The notes beneath the pieces are model-generated. The model saw only the letters and a program-made list of their open reading frames with translations, was not told the DNA's origin and made no database searches. A stretch of 64,000 nt of DNA from Acanthosoma haemorrhoidale (lineage: Eukaryota; Arthropoda; Insecta; Hemiptera; Acanthosomatidae): assembly GCA_930367205.1 (NCBI GenBank), contig OV884014.1, positions 76,487,104 to 76,551,103 of the forward strand, read 5' to 3'. A program made the translations under genes and the position numbers. Shown in pieces: positions 54,401 to 64,000 of this stretch; the first letter of the stretch is position 1, and each line of letters begins with the position of its first letter.

Positions 54401-57400
54401 TTTAATTTAATTAATGGCTCAACTGTGGACACTTGTGTACAAGGTTTGAAAAAGAACCTGTTATTTTCAAGTTATTATTGCTATATAACATTTAATAAAG
54501 CTGATATATAATGTTAATGTCCAATAGTTAAGTAATACTATAAAATAATAATTTAGTAGTTCAGTAAAGTATGGTACATCCCAAAACATTTTGGAATATG
54601 CATTGTAACTAGACATGTTTTACACTGCCAAGTTGTTTCACTTCTTATATTATGTTTCATGCACACATGGCATCTCTTTGCAGGATGTTGCTTTTTATAT
54701 GTGTGATGTGAAAATGTGCCCAATTTTTGCATTTAACCGAGTAGGGCATTCACCTCGCGACAGTCTGCCCCGTGTCAGATAGTTCGGAAGGTTCAAATTA
54801 CAGAGCATGTCTTCTGCAATATTCAATCAAAAATTCACGATTGATTGCTTTTGTGAAGTAGGCAACTTTGATATAAGACAAAAGCATTATAAATAGCTAT
54901 ATTGAACATATAAAACAACATTTTTTTATGTCCTTTTACACACTGTTGCATGAGAGGGAAACATGGAAGACATTGGTCTTGCCTGTCGACACCTCCCATT
55001 CCACGATTGTAGTCCACAACACAGGTTCTTCTTCGTCGCCTCCCTTCTTTCTTCCTTTTTTTCCAGTATCAAACATTTCTGATTTTGGGTGTTTCGTGCT
55101 TATTATATACACATCCTTCTTGTCATGCCAGCGTAAAGACAGAATACCTCTACAAGATAGCATTCTTGCTTCTCCTTTTTTTAGCTTATACAATGCCAGC
55201 TTCTTTGGCATCTTTTTCCGATTTTTTCTCACTGTTCCAACAACATTTCTATTTTTTTCATGCAAAATTTTGAATAAATTAGGAGACAAATACCAATTAT
55301 CCAAGTACATGGTATATCCTTTCCCTAAAAGTGGTTCGGCTAGCTGCATGACTACACTTTCTGATACAGGTTCATCACTTCCTGGAGTTTTGACAATTTA
55401 TAAAATTTAATTCCAAATCTAGCTCGTTTGGATGCTATGAATTGTCTATACTTTAGTCGCCCTCTGAATTTCATTAGAGATTCGTCCATGACGATATTTT
55501 CTTCTGGAATGTATAACTGTTGAAATCTGGTATTAAGTACTCCACTATTCCACATTTTGTATTCTGTCTTCTTCAGAAACCGTCTCGTTATTCACAAAAT
55601 GAAGATAAACACATAAAACTTGTTTGAAAACACGCAGAGGTGTTGCATTTGTACGCAATCTTCATAGAACAGAGTAGTTCATCCTGCAGTTTCAGTAAAT
55701 TGTTTTATATTGACAATATTTTCTTTTTGTTTCCAATTCCATTCATCCTCAGATTCGTCACTGCTTGAAATAGGCCTTGCACGTTTACACACATTTTGTC
55801 AAATAGAACTAGCTTCACTTGAATTTGAAGCTTCACTGGAATACTCAACAGTATAAACTAGAGTAGCCTAATACACTTCCATAATCACTTTCATATACAT
55901 CCAACTGAGACATGTTGGGAGCGCTATTTCTGATTTTTACTAAATTTAAATATGTACGACGTCGTGCAAGGTCAGTACTGTACTAATTACCACTTTCATC
56001 GTGCGTCGTTTACTGGTTTAGCTGATGCAATTTTGTTTATCAGTACTGTTGAGATGGGGAAAACATCTTAAACAAAACAGAATCAAGGCACAACTGAAGC
56101 TGTTAAAGAACCTAATAATATACTGCGCGTCATTTGTCGAAGAAAGTTCTTGACGTCTTGGAGACGTCAAAGTCTACAATGACACATGAAATGACTGACG
56201 TATCCCAGACGTCATTGTATGTCAAGGGGTTAAGTTGCCAATTTATATGTGTTGGTCAAATTAAAAAAGTTCAATGAATTTTTGATTAATGTCAATAGTT
56301 AACTTTGTTTAAGTCCAGAAAATGCCTCAATCGGCAAAAAGTTAATTGTGTAAATGATTTTGAAAAAAAAAAAAATTCACGAGAGGTTAAAAGATTTTTT
56401 AGAAACATATTTTTTCCGCTACCTTATTCCTGAACATCTCTTAATAATCAAAGATTATTGTTCTCAGGCAGTATATTTGTTTTGGCAATCACAACCACTT
56501 ATTGTATTCATCTCAATTGACAACTGAAAATCACAAATATTTGTGTTACTTTCCCTAAAAAGTGTGGACTTGTTACATCGTGGAGTGTTTTTTTAACACA
56601 AAATCATGAAAATTGATGTACAAAGTTTTCTTATTTTAGTGACCATTTCAATCAATCAAAGAAATCAAAACAAGGAAAAGAATTAATTGAATCATCATTT
56701 TAATTTATAACTACAACAAATTATTATACAAAATATTTTTGGAGAATTAATTAATATGAGTATAAAGCTGCCTTTAAATATAACTAAATTTTATTTTATT
56801 TGTTTATTTTAAGATATTTTATAGAATAAATATTGTAATATACATAAATTAAATGTTAATTTGTATTACTTATATTAGTTATCATGAAGCACTGAAGTAT
56901 TTTGAGCATGCTCTGGAAAGGGTGCGGCAGATCAACGAACCATTAATCGCAGATAAATGGGAGGCACTTTTCAATAATCTCGGTCACACTTGTCGCAAAC
57001 TGCACAGATTTGATAAAGCCTTAGAGTATCACCAACAGGTATAGTACTGTCATTTCAGTAATGCAGTAGTATTTTATTATAGTGTTTTGCTCTAATTCTA
57101 AAATAGAATATGTTTTTAGTTTAGTTAAAGAACATAAGATTGTAATGTTGTTATTTTTTCTGACTCCAGTTAAAAATATTTGGCTCGTACTACAGTCATA
57201 AACTTATTAAAACTATGAAAAATTCTTATTTTTAAATTTAAATGTATTAATCATATAAGTATGAATTATTTTATTGATTGTTAATGATATTGATCCCACT
57301 ATTTTTAATAATTATTAGCCAAAGAAAAAGGTTCTGGTTTATATGTTCAGTTTTTAATATTAGGTACATATAATGCTATAAAGATAACAGAATAACACCC

Positions 57401-59458
57401 AGTAAATTCAAACCAATGGACTACATAGTTGCATCCTCTGTCAGACTCCATTTAACATTGGTGTGAGGTCTTAGGTAATTGCGAGAAGAAAGCTAAAGAG
57501 ATTTGATATTGATAAGGCTTTTGAGTGTTATGAGATGGCTCAGAAGTAGAGCTACTGACCAAAGCAAAGCTTGATGACCCAGATTTGAGCACCGGCTGCA
57601 GTGAATGAATCTTTTTTCTTTGGCTAATAATTACTATTAATTTCAAATAATAGAATACTTAAGGTCATTCTCTAATGAATGAATTTACTTATTGATTGGT
57701 TTTGGTTCTTTTCTGTTTTTTTTAAAATGTCATTTAAAACTCAATAGTTATAATTAAGTTTCAAATAATAGCTCTCCGGTTGCTACTTGTTTGTCCAACA
57801 TTATTAAATTTGCCAATTACAGGGCTAAAGTGGGAACAGATAAAAACATAAGTCATCCAGTTTTCTGCAAAGCTTATTATCTAACCAAAAATAATTATAC
57901 ACATGAAACTTAAAAAAAAAATAAAGTGTCTATTTGTTAACCAATGTGTTGTTTTACAGGCACTGGTACTGTCACCATTGAATGGGTCAACATTATCAGC
58001 GATAGGTTTTGTCGAGGCTCTGATGGGAGACCTAGAGAGGTCAGCGGAATCATTCCAAAAAGCACTTGGGATCCGGAGGGATGATGTATTCTCCACCTCT
58101 ATGCTCACCATTGTGCTTGATCTCCTTGTCGGGGAATCGCCACCATATACAGGTAATATAATGATTTATACTATTCTGCCTTCATTATTTGCTATTAGAG
58201 GAAAATGTTAATTCTATTTAACATAAGTATTTTTCTTTTAAGATAAAATCCTCACTTATATTAGCCAAAGAATAAAATATAGTAAAGTGCTAGGATTTGA
58301 ACCCAGTAACTCTTGATCTTTGACCTGGGGCTCTTTCTTGATGAGCTGTCCCATGTGGAACAACAACCGTGTTAATATCAAATCTCATTATCTATCTTGT
58401 GAAACATAGCCAGAGTGACAAGGAGATCGCAACATAATTTATATTTGAATATTCAAAAAGTTGACGACATTGTATGTATCAATTATTTAGCATACATTTA
58501 TATGTTAATAATAATTAGTTATGATCTGTAATCTCAAAGAAAAAAAAGTATGACAGGGCCAAGATTTGAAATTTTGATTTGCCACTTTTTGCAACCCCAG
58601 TTTTATGTATTTTGTATTGTAATGATATTTTGTATGAAAGTTTTACTTGATTTCACAAAGATACTAAAAATAAAAGCTACCTTATGAAAAATCGTTTGGT
58701 TATTAAACAATAAATATCTTTCTATCATATAGATAGAGTAGGGTGTCAAAATAAAGATCAGGCAATTGCTATTATGAAATATATGTTGTGACTTTACTAC
58801 TGATGCTCGGGTTTACTATAATTAATTAACTCAACATCAAATATATCAAAGAAAACATCTTGGAGCTGCTCGTTTACAACTCATCTTACATTTTCAATAT
58901 GCGCACATCCAGGCTTCTACCTTTCAAATTGCGTTGTCGGGCACATTAGGCCGAGACCTTCAGCTATTCCCATCAGCCTAGCTCCAAAAAAGAAAACCGC
59001 CTTACCTGAATCCAGATTAAATTGCGTGGACAGGTTATTAGCTGACACTAGTAACTGTTGTACGTAATTACTAAAATAAATTAAACCCTTTAGTGTGCGA
59101 TACATCACACTTGGCATTTTTTACTTTATGATTATTGATTAATTATTAAGTTTTTGTTGACTGTACCTGTCCAAATAGAGACTAGTGACTTGGTAATGAT
59201 AATGAGAGATGTATATAATTCAGTATAGTTTAAGGTTGTAGTACTTGTATATTTTTTCTCATAATCATTTTGATAAATTATTTAAATTTCAATTGTTATT
59301 ACTCAGGTGAAGACGCTCCTGGACTCGATTGCCCGTCCCTGTTGAACGTGAAACCAGAAATTCCTGAAGCTCAAATTTTAATAAACAGGACACCTCCTCG
59401 AGCTGCTGCTGATGAGATGGACATGACGGACAGCTTCCAAGACGAAAATAATTCTTAG
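48417..59458 (+). CDS. CDC16: Anaphase-promoting complex subunit CDC16 (APC6)
   Basis: TPR scaffold subunit of the anaphase-promoting complex, the ubiquitin ligase that drives mitotic exit. Thirteen exons: 48417-48515, 48603-48755, 49543-49734, 49819-49978, 50060-50177, 51088-51201, 51455-51534, 51854-51943, 52753-52909, 53881-54033, 56879-57038, 57960-58152, 59307-59458; 606 residues against 620 in human. The repeats run through the whole protein. Blocks nearly identical to human are SALFWADKV, YWLAQCMFLLKQYHRAA, DPYHCTCLPIHI, VSWFAVGCYYFLKGK, YGHSFAVENEHDQAMAAYF, GLTNNNKLAEKFFSQA, FNNLGHTCRKL and ALGIRRDDVFS. The short acidic tail ends in DEMDMTDSFQDENNS. The start is the first ATG giving this frame; an earlier ATG at 48406 is in another frame and stops quickly. 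All junctions close in phase. Intron 10 holds a 1.9-kb piggyBac copy; intron 11 holds SINEs. Confidence 0.95.
54731..54805 (+). repeat. tRNA-like segment (possible SINE) inside piggyBac family B
   Basis: The plus strand has an A-box-like GAGTAGGGCATTCACC and a B box GGTTCAAATTAC, with tRNA-like spacing. It may be a SINE head inserted into the transposon after its arrival. The deleted copy at 40.3-41.3 kb does not show it. No shared 3' tail is seen. Confidence 0.4.
54835..55913 (-). pseudogene. piggyBac transposase, family B
   Basis: Reads from an ATG at 55913 (MSQLDVYESDYGS) through an acidic N-terminus (about 55740), then the core in several frames: NIVMDESLMKFRGRLKYRQF (55500-55440), YTMYLDNWYLSP (about 55310), NVVGTVRKNRK (about 55250), and the C-terminal NRGMGGVDRQDQ block (about 54990), followed by YNAFVLYQ. 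The DES, YLDN and GGVDxxDQ blocks are the expected surroundings of the conserved catalytic Asp residues of piggyBac transposases, and all are visible. Frameshifts near 55350, 55000 and in the N-terminal part inactivate it. At about 1.08 kb it is shorter than a full-length gene, so some of the N-terminal half and the Cys-rich C-terminal end are probably lost. Confidence 0.85.
57306..57330 (-). repeat. SINE tail fragment in CDC16 intron 11
   Basis: The minus strand reads CTTTTTCTTTGGCTAATAATT, the tail shared by the SINE family; no head is recognised with it. Confidence 0.4.
57485..57634 (+). repeat. tRNA-derived SINE in CDC16 intron 11
   Basis: Has GCTAAAGAGATTTGATATT at the head, A-box-like TGGCTCAGAAGTAGAGC, B-box-like GATTTGAGCACCGG, and the tail TTTTTTCTTTGGCTAATAATT. 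About 150 bases, plus orientation. Confidence 0.65.
58257..58375 (-). repeat. tRNA-derived SINE in CDC16 intron 12
   Basis: On the minus strand: A-box-like GGACAGCTCATCAAGAAAGA, then CTGGGTTCAAATCCTAG, the best-preserved B box of the family here, then the tail TTATTCTTTGGCTAATATAA. Opposite in orientation to the copy at 57485. Confidence 0.7.
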
Positions 59459-59724
59459 CCGCTAAAAAAAAAAATTTGATTGTACGTGATTACGTATAGA
59501 TGCTTATCATTGAAACTCAGCACAATATGTTTGTTTGTTATTGTAAATAATGTGTATTTATTGTAGGAATAGCTAAATCAATTTTATAGTACTTAATTTA
59601 ATAAAATGAAATTTTTTATTCGATGACTTGATAAGTTAAATAAGTGTTGTAATCAGTTATAATTTGTTGAATATAATTAACAATTTCTATCAAACAGACT
59701 GCATATCTGTGATCTTCGTGTTGC

Positions 59725-59730
59725 AATAAA
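59725..59730 (+). terminator. Poly(A) signal of CDC16
   Basis: AATAAA at 59725-59730, about 270 bases after the CDC16 stop; another hexamer lies near 59599. Either could define the 3' end. Confidence 0.45.
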
Positions 59731-61245
59731 GTTATGAAAAAAATTAAGACTGATTTTTATGTATTTTTTTTTTTAAATTACACTCTTACTAATCTGTTAA
59801 GTTAGTAGATGAAATAATGCTTGACATCAGTGACAGAAGTTAATCTAAAACCAAGTTCTGACCTGTCTTAATCACACAGGATCAGACTGTGTACCATGAA
59901 CCTGGTCCAATTTCCCTGTTGGTGAATGGACTGCTCTCTAATCCATCTGCTTTCAGTTTTTCTGCATAACCTCTTTGATCATGTGTAGTACTAGTGAGGG
60001 CAGCGACCAGAACAGTTGGACGCATTTCTCACCTAAATGATGTCAGGTTATTTCAGTGTTAATGTTCAGGAACCCTTAGCATTTAGGCTATACAATATTG
60101 CTTCTCAAACATGTCTATTATTATCTATTCTATTCTCCTACTCAATTGGTTTCAAAACCAGAAACCCTTATATTTTCACCTGTGGGTCTGTCTGTCTCTC
60201 CTAGTCTTTGCGAGTATTCTGCTCAATCTAGAGGCATTTTTCTATGGAAATCCCATTTTATCTAAGGTAAGTAAGATATGAAAAATATAGCCATCTCCAT
60301 GAAACATGAGTAAAGGTCATGAATTAGTTTGTAATACTAGAAAAATGTTTTTCTATCATATTTGTTAGGTTATTAAATTAAAAATGAAGATGCCACCAAT
60401 GACGGTGGGCACAGTAGACTATAATTATGTAAAAGTAATTTCATAATTATATATTGTTAGTGCCGGTGCCGATTGTAGAAGGATATAAGAAACCCACCCT
60501 CTCCATATCTCCTAAATAAAACCAATCATAGAGTGAAGTGAGTAGAAATAACCCAACTCTTTAACCGTTCTGCTTCATTATAAGAATTTAACATGTAAAA
60601 TTTTCTATATAGAGGGATGATGTTTTCCGTTCAAGTTTTGATTGATGCCGCTCCACAGATGCTAAAAATAAAAAAAAAAACCATATGAGGAAAATGGAGT
60701 CAATTACTGGATATTAAATTGATAAATATTTTCATATCATATTATGTAGAGTATTATTAATAAAGATCAAGTCTTACTTAATGATATCTATTATGTAATG
60801 GAAATTTATCGGACTATTATTATATAAATTCATTAAAATGTGTCAATAAATTGTTTTAGAAACATTTAACATTTGCTGTAAAACAACTTGAATTTCTTAA
60901 CCATTAATTATTAAAATTCACACCAGCGAGATTACATAACACAGCTAATAATTGTTAACACTAGGATAAAATTACTGCTATTAAAATATTTATCACTAAT
61001 ATTTCATTTATTTATTTATGAGGTGTAAGTCTGCGACAGTGTTTTGGGCATGATCATGGGTCTAGAACAGTAATATACAGCTGTTTATGAATTCAGTAAT
61101 ATACAAAGTATTAATTAATAGACAAACAGTAATAAATGAATTTATTAGTTAAAATAGTATGACCAAAATAGCTAAATATAGACCGAATGGTCAATTTAAA
61201 CTAAAAATGCATTGCACAGAGTACAAAAGTAAAAAAAAAAAAAAA
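59731..61245. other. Intergenic, no gene seen
   Basis: AT-rich DNA downstream of CDC16 with no recognised coding region. A moderately GC-richer patch at 59860-60120 could not be assigned. An A-tract near 61232 precedes the dispersed repeat. Confidence 0.45.
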
Positions 61246-61435
61246 AGTTTGACCACATGATGTGATCTGATTTATTTCGTTGGACCTCTTAAGATCGATT
61301 TATAAAAAAATGCATTGGGAAAAGTGATAAAAAAGGAGTTTTTAGGGTCATGGGTAAGAACGCATGACTTGATCTGGCTGAAATAAGAACTTGGCCTGTA
61401 TTTGTCAATAAAACTCTAAGGGTTGGCTCTGAAAA
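61246..61435 (+). repeat. Dispersed repeat, copy 2 (first copy at 18870)
   Basis: Aligns with gaps to 18870-19085. Shared blocks are GTGATCT, ATTTATTT, TGAAATA, ACTTG, CCTGTATTTG and CTAAGGGTT in the same order and at similar spacing. Preceded by an A-tract of about 16 bases. The family is unknown. Confidence 0.55.
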
Positions 61436-64000
61436 ATTCGAAGAATATCTGTTGGGTTTCAAGGAGTGTGGGAGTTTTAAAACAGGTCAGAGAACATCTC
61501 ATTATACAGTAAATAAAGAAAACTATATGTAGCTTGCATTTATTTTCAACGATTCACTTCAATCTTATATGTAAGTTGTTATGTTAGTCAGACTGTTGGA
61601 ACATTTATGTAAAGTTTTTATTGTACATTTTAAAAACTCATTTTTAATATAAAAAAAATATATATGTAACCATTTATGTGATAAATTATGCATTCAATTG
61701 AAAAGTAAATTCAAAAAGAAGTTATGCACTGTTAGGTTGTTCAAACTGTTGAAAAGTATTTTTCCCTCATTAGTTCAAAGTTGTATTTTCAATTTCAAAC
61801 TGATTTTATTCTTTTGTATTTTATATATTCAGCAGTTAATATGGCTTGTTAAGTATCCATTGTAAATAACAGAGCCTGGCTCTACTAATGAAATTAAGGT
61901 AAGTGAAAAAATATAATATATATTCCACTTTTCATAATTATTTTTCACTTTTTTGTTGATTTAATTAAAATAATATATGTTTTTTGTATTCCTTTGATTT
62001 AAATTGTTAATAAATCCTTTTTTTAAACTATTTTTACAATATTTTTTCTATTCCATTTTATATATTTGTAATTCCAAACATGAACTAAACTGCTATTACT
62101 AGTGAAACAAGTATCAAAGTTTTTTAGAAATAATTTTATTTTTTGACTCAAAGGATTGAAGTTTTTGTCAATTTTTTTTAGATGCTTGCAGTTAATACAT
62201 GTGAAACTAGATTTTTATATAATAAAATTAAATTCTATGTAAGAAGTTGTCCAATATATATATATATATATATTTTATATTTTGCATTATGATTTTATTT
62301 AAAAGAGTTTCCAATGTTGCCTAAATTGATCATTAAAGAATTCTATTTCCAATAATCATTGTGATAACTAGGAATGACTGGCCAGGACTTTGTATGTAAC
62401 CATTAAATGTTTTTGGCAACAATTATTAAATTATTTATTATTATTAATGCTTTAGTTCTCAATTTTTTTTTTTTTTTTAATTTTTTTTAGGAATTTGAAA
62501 AAGTCCTGAAAGTAGGTTTGGTATTAGATTTTTATATAAAAAGTATCTTAAAATATTTGTTGTCTTAAGGTAACTTGAGGCTTTCTAGTCTTCACCCAGC
62601 ACTGTCGGTAATATTTTGCTTTTAGTAATCATATGTAGCAATTCCTCTTTATTTAGAAAAAAATATTTTTATACTCTATTATCAAAGGTAAAAAAAGGAC
62701 AGTCATAAAAATTCATTAAGAATAACATTTTATTTAATAATGATCTAGTTATGTTTAACTCGGGGTTCAATGTGGTTCTGGTGCATAACGTTACTGTTTA
62801 ATTGTTACATATTACAATTTTGTACAGAGTTTTTACTTAAAATAATAAATACCTAATAAAAATATGGATATTCTGAGCTGTTGGGTGATTGGTTGTTTTC
62901 TTTGCTTCTTTCTTCATTCCCTCGTTTAGCACATCACTGAAATGGCCTCAACCTTACTCAAGCTCATAGAGTCTAAGACAACCAAACTCTAAAGAAGTAA
63001 GACGAAAAAAAACTAAGCTCTCAAGCAGTCATACTTAAGGTCCCTGCACTCTCCTAAAAACTGGTGATTATAGCCTCTACCTCTACCACACAAAAATGGT
63101 TATTATTATTATTATGGTAGTGTCATGGGTTGTGCCCTGTGGTGTTTCTTTGGGGCGTTTCCAGGGTTCATCTCCTAATTCCTATCTTCTTATACCTGCA
63201 TAGATGCCCAGGGTAATTGGGTTTTTTTTTTTGTTTTTTTTTCTTTCATAGCCCCTTTACATTTACAGATAATTATAGAACCTCAGGCGAATCTATTTAC
63301 AAATTATTTTTGTATTTCCTCTAGCATTGCTACATTATAAACACGTTTTGTTATTTTATAAAAATTATATAATGAATAAACAAGTATAATGATATACATT
63401 ATACGTGACTGGACTAAACTGACTAATAAGTTGATGGGGCTCACCTTTTTGATCAACCTTAAATCTAACTTACATACTAATTCTTAACCTTATTTTTTCC
63501 CGACAGTCTGTTGCCATTGATGTGGGAGGGGTGGTGGGGTCATTGTTTTAAATACTGGGTTTATCAGGTGCTGAAACGAGTCAAAAACTTAATGTGTCTG
63601 CGGCAGATGAACTCACCCACTGACGGCACACCAAGCAACGGGTACAATTGGGTTTTTCCAAGGCACCTGCTTTTATTACTAAAGGCCAATGGCGTTTCTG
63701 GGCTTTGTCCCTTTTGCCCAAACTATACACATTCTATCTAATAAACATTTGTTTTAAAATAAAAATTATTTTGACCATAAAAATATCATTGCACATAATA
63801 ACAGATTAATTCAGTAGTGATCTTGCTGCGAATTGAGTTACTTTGATGTTGCTATCTTTTAAAAATATTGAGGCTCTATTTTCAAACATTTACAGGGGAG
63901 GCCTTATTTACCTGTCTGCTTGTTTTACAAAATCAGCCATAAAGCAATCCTATTGATATGAAATTTAAAAAATATATTTAACAGCACCCCAGATTACACT
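61436..64000. other. Intergenic, no gene seen
   Basis: AT-rich sequence with a (TA)n run near 62252-62273 and T-tracts near 62463 and 63222. The open stretch at 63511-63741 has no recognisable domain and a composition like translated repeat DNA, so it is not called as a gene. Confidence 0.45.

Larger units (their letters stand above)
54345..56233 (-). mobile_element. piggyBac family B, longer copy in CDC16 intron 10
   Basis: Flanked by TTAA at 54345-54348 and 56230-56233. The right end, complemented, is CCCCTTGACATACAATGACG and the left end is CCACCCCTTGACATACAAA, so the left terminus carries a two-base insertion. The ends and subterminal 300 bases match the copy at 40289-41344. About 1.88 kb, with a broken transposase gene on the minus strand, opposite to CDC16. 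A tRNA-like segment at 54731-54805 lies between the left end and the transposase. Confidence 0.88.

Noticed and set aside
54928..55410. 160-codon plus-strand open stretch
   Set aside because: It is the antisense shadow of the piggyBac transposase, which has clear family motifs on the minus strand.
63511..63741. 76-codon open stretch near the right edge
   Set aside because: No domain, no splice or start context, and composition like translated non-coding DNA.

Overview
The window looks like nuclear DNA of an insect. It is AT-rich, and its six conserved eukaryotic protein-coding genes are split (all but one) by GT-AG introns, many of them long and full of transposon remains. Jockey-like LINE, Ty3/Gypsy, piggyBac and Tc1/mariner relics fill the intergenic space. 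The mitochondrial acyl carrier gene carries the pair of alternative exons known from insects. A hemipteroid insect is my guess; the order cannot be fixed from the sequence alone.

Layout. 1-3009: no host gene recognised; an old minus-strand coding relic lies at about 790-1310. 3010-8901 (+): DDX47/Rrp3 DEAD-box helicase, ten exons. 10.3-18.2 kb: transposon nest, with a degenerate Jockey-type LINE, a patch of degenerate ~62-bp repeats with an inverted pair, and a truncated minus-strand Gypsy element whose gag is split by a second LINE. 20010-21353 (+): WASHC1 (WASH) as one uninterrupted exon. 24-28 kb: a foldback MITE, a decayed pogo-like transposase tail and a piggyBac deletion derivative with intact ends. 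28831-37745 (+): CCZ1, eleven exons, with SINE, Tc1-type MITE and mariner-type insertions in its introns. 38749-44967 (-): mitochondrial acyl carrier protein with two mutually exclusive exons and a second piggyBac family in an intron. 45644-47412 (-): FBXO7/nutcracker-like F-box protein. 48417-59458 (+): CDC16/APC6, thirteen exons, with a longer copy of the same piggyBac family in intron 10. 59.5-64 kb: no gene recognised.

The host genes are housekeeping functions with no shared pathway: rRNA processing (DDX47), endosomal actin (WASHC1), Rab7 activation (CCZ1), mitochondrial acyl carrier/complex I (mtACP), and ubiquitin-proteasome control (FBXO7-like, CDC16). WASHC1 and CCZ1 both act on endosomes, and the FBXO7-like and CDC16 genes lie head to head about 1 kb apart, but neither arrangement proves co-regulation.

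I found no evidence of a new multi-gene system. The most informative items are the ACP alternative exons with a 52-nt spacer, the piggyBac parent/derivative pair, the datable LINE-in-Gypsy junction, the unexplained 12.4-13.1 kb repeat patch and a tRNA-derived SINE family with a shared tail. Exon limits were placed by eye from splice consensus, reading phase and remembered family sequences.
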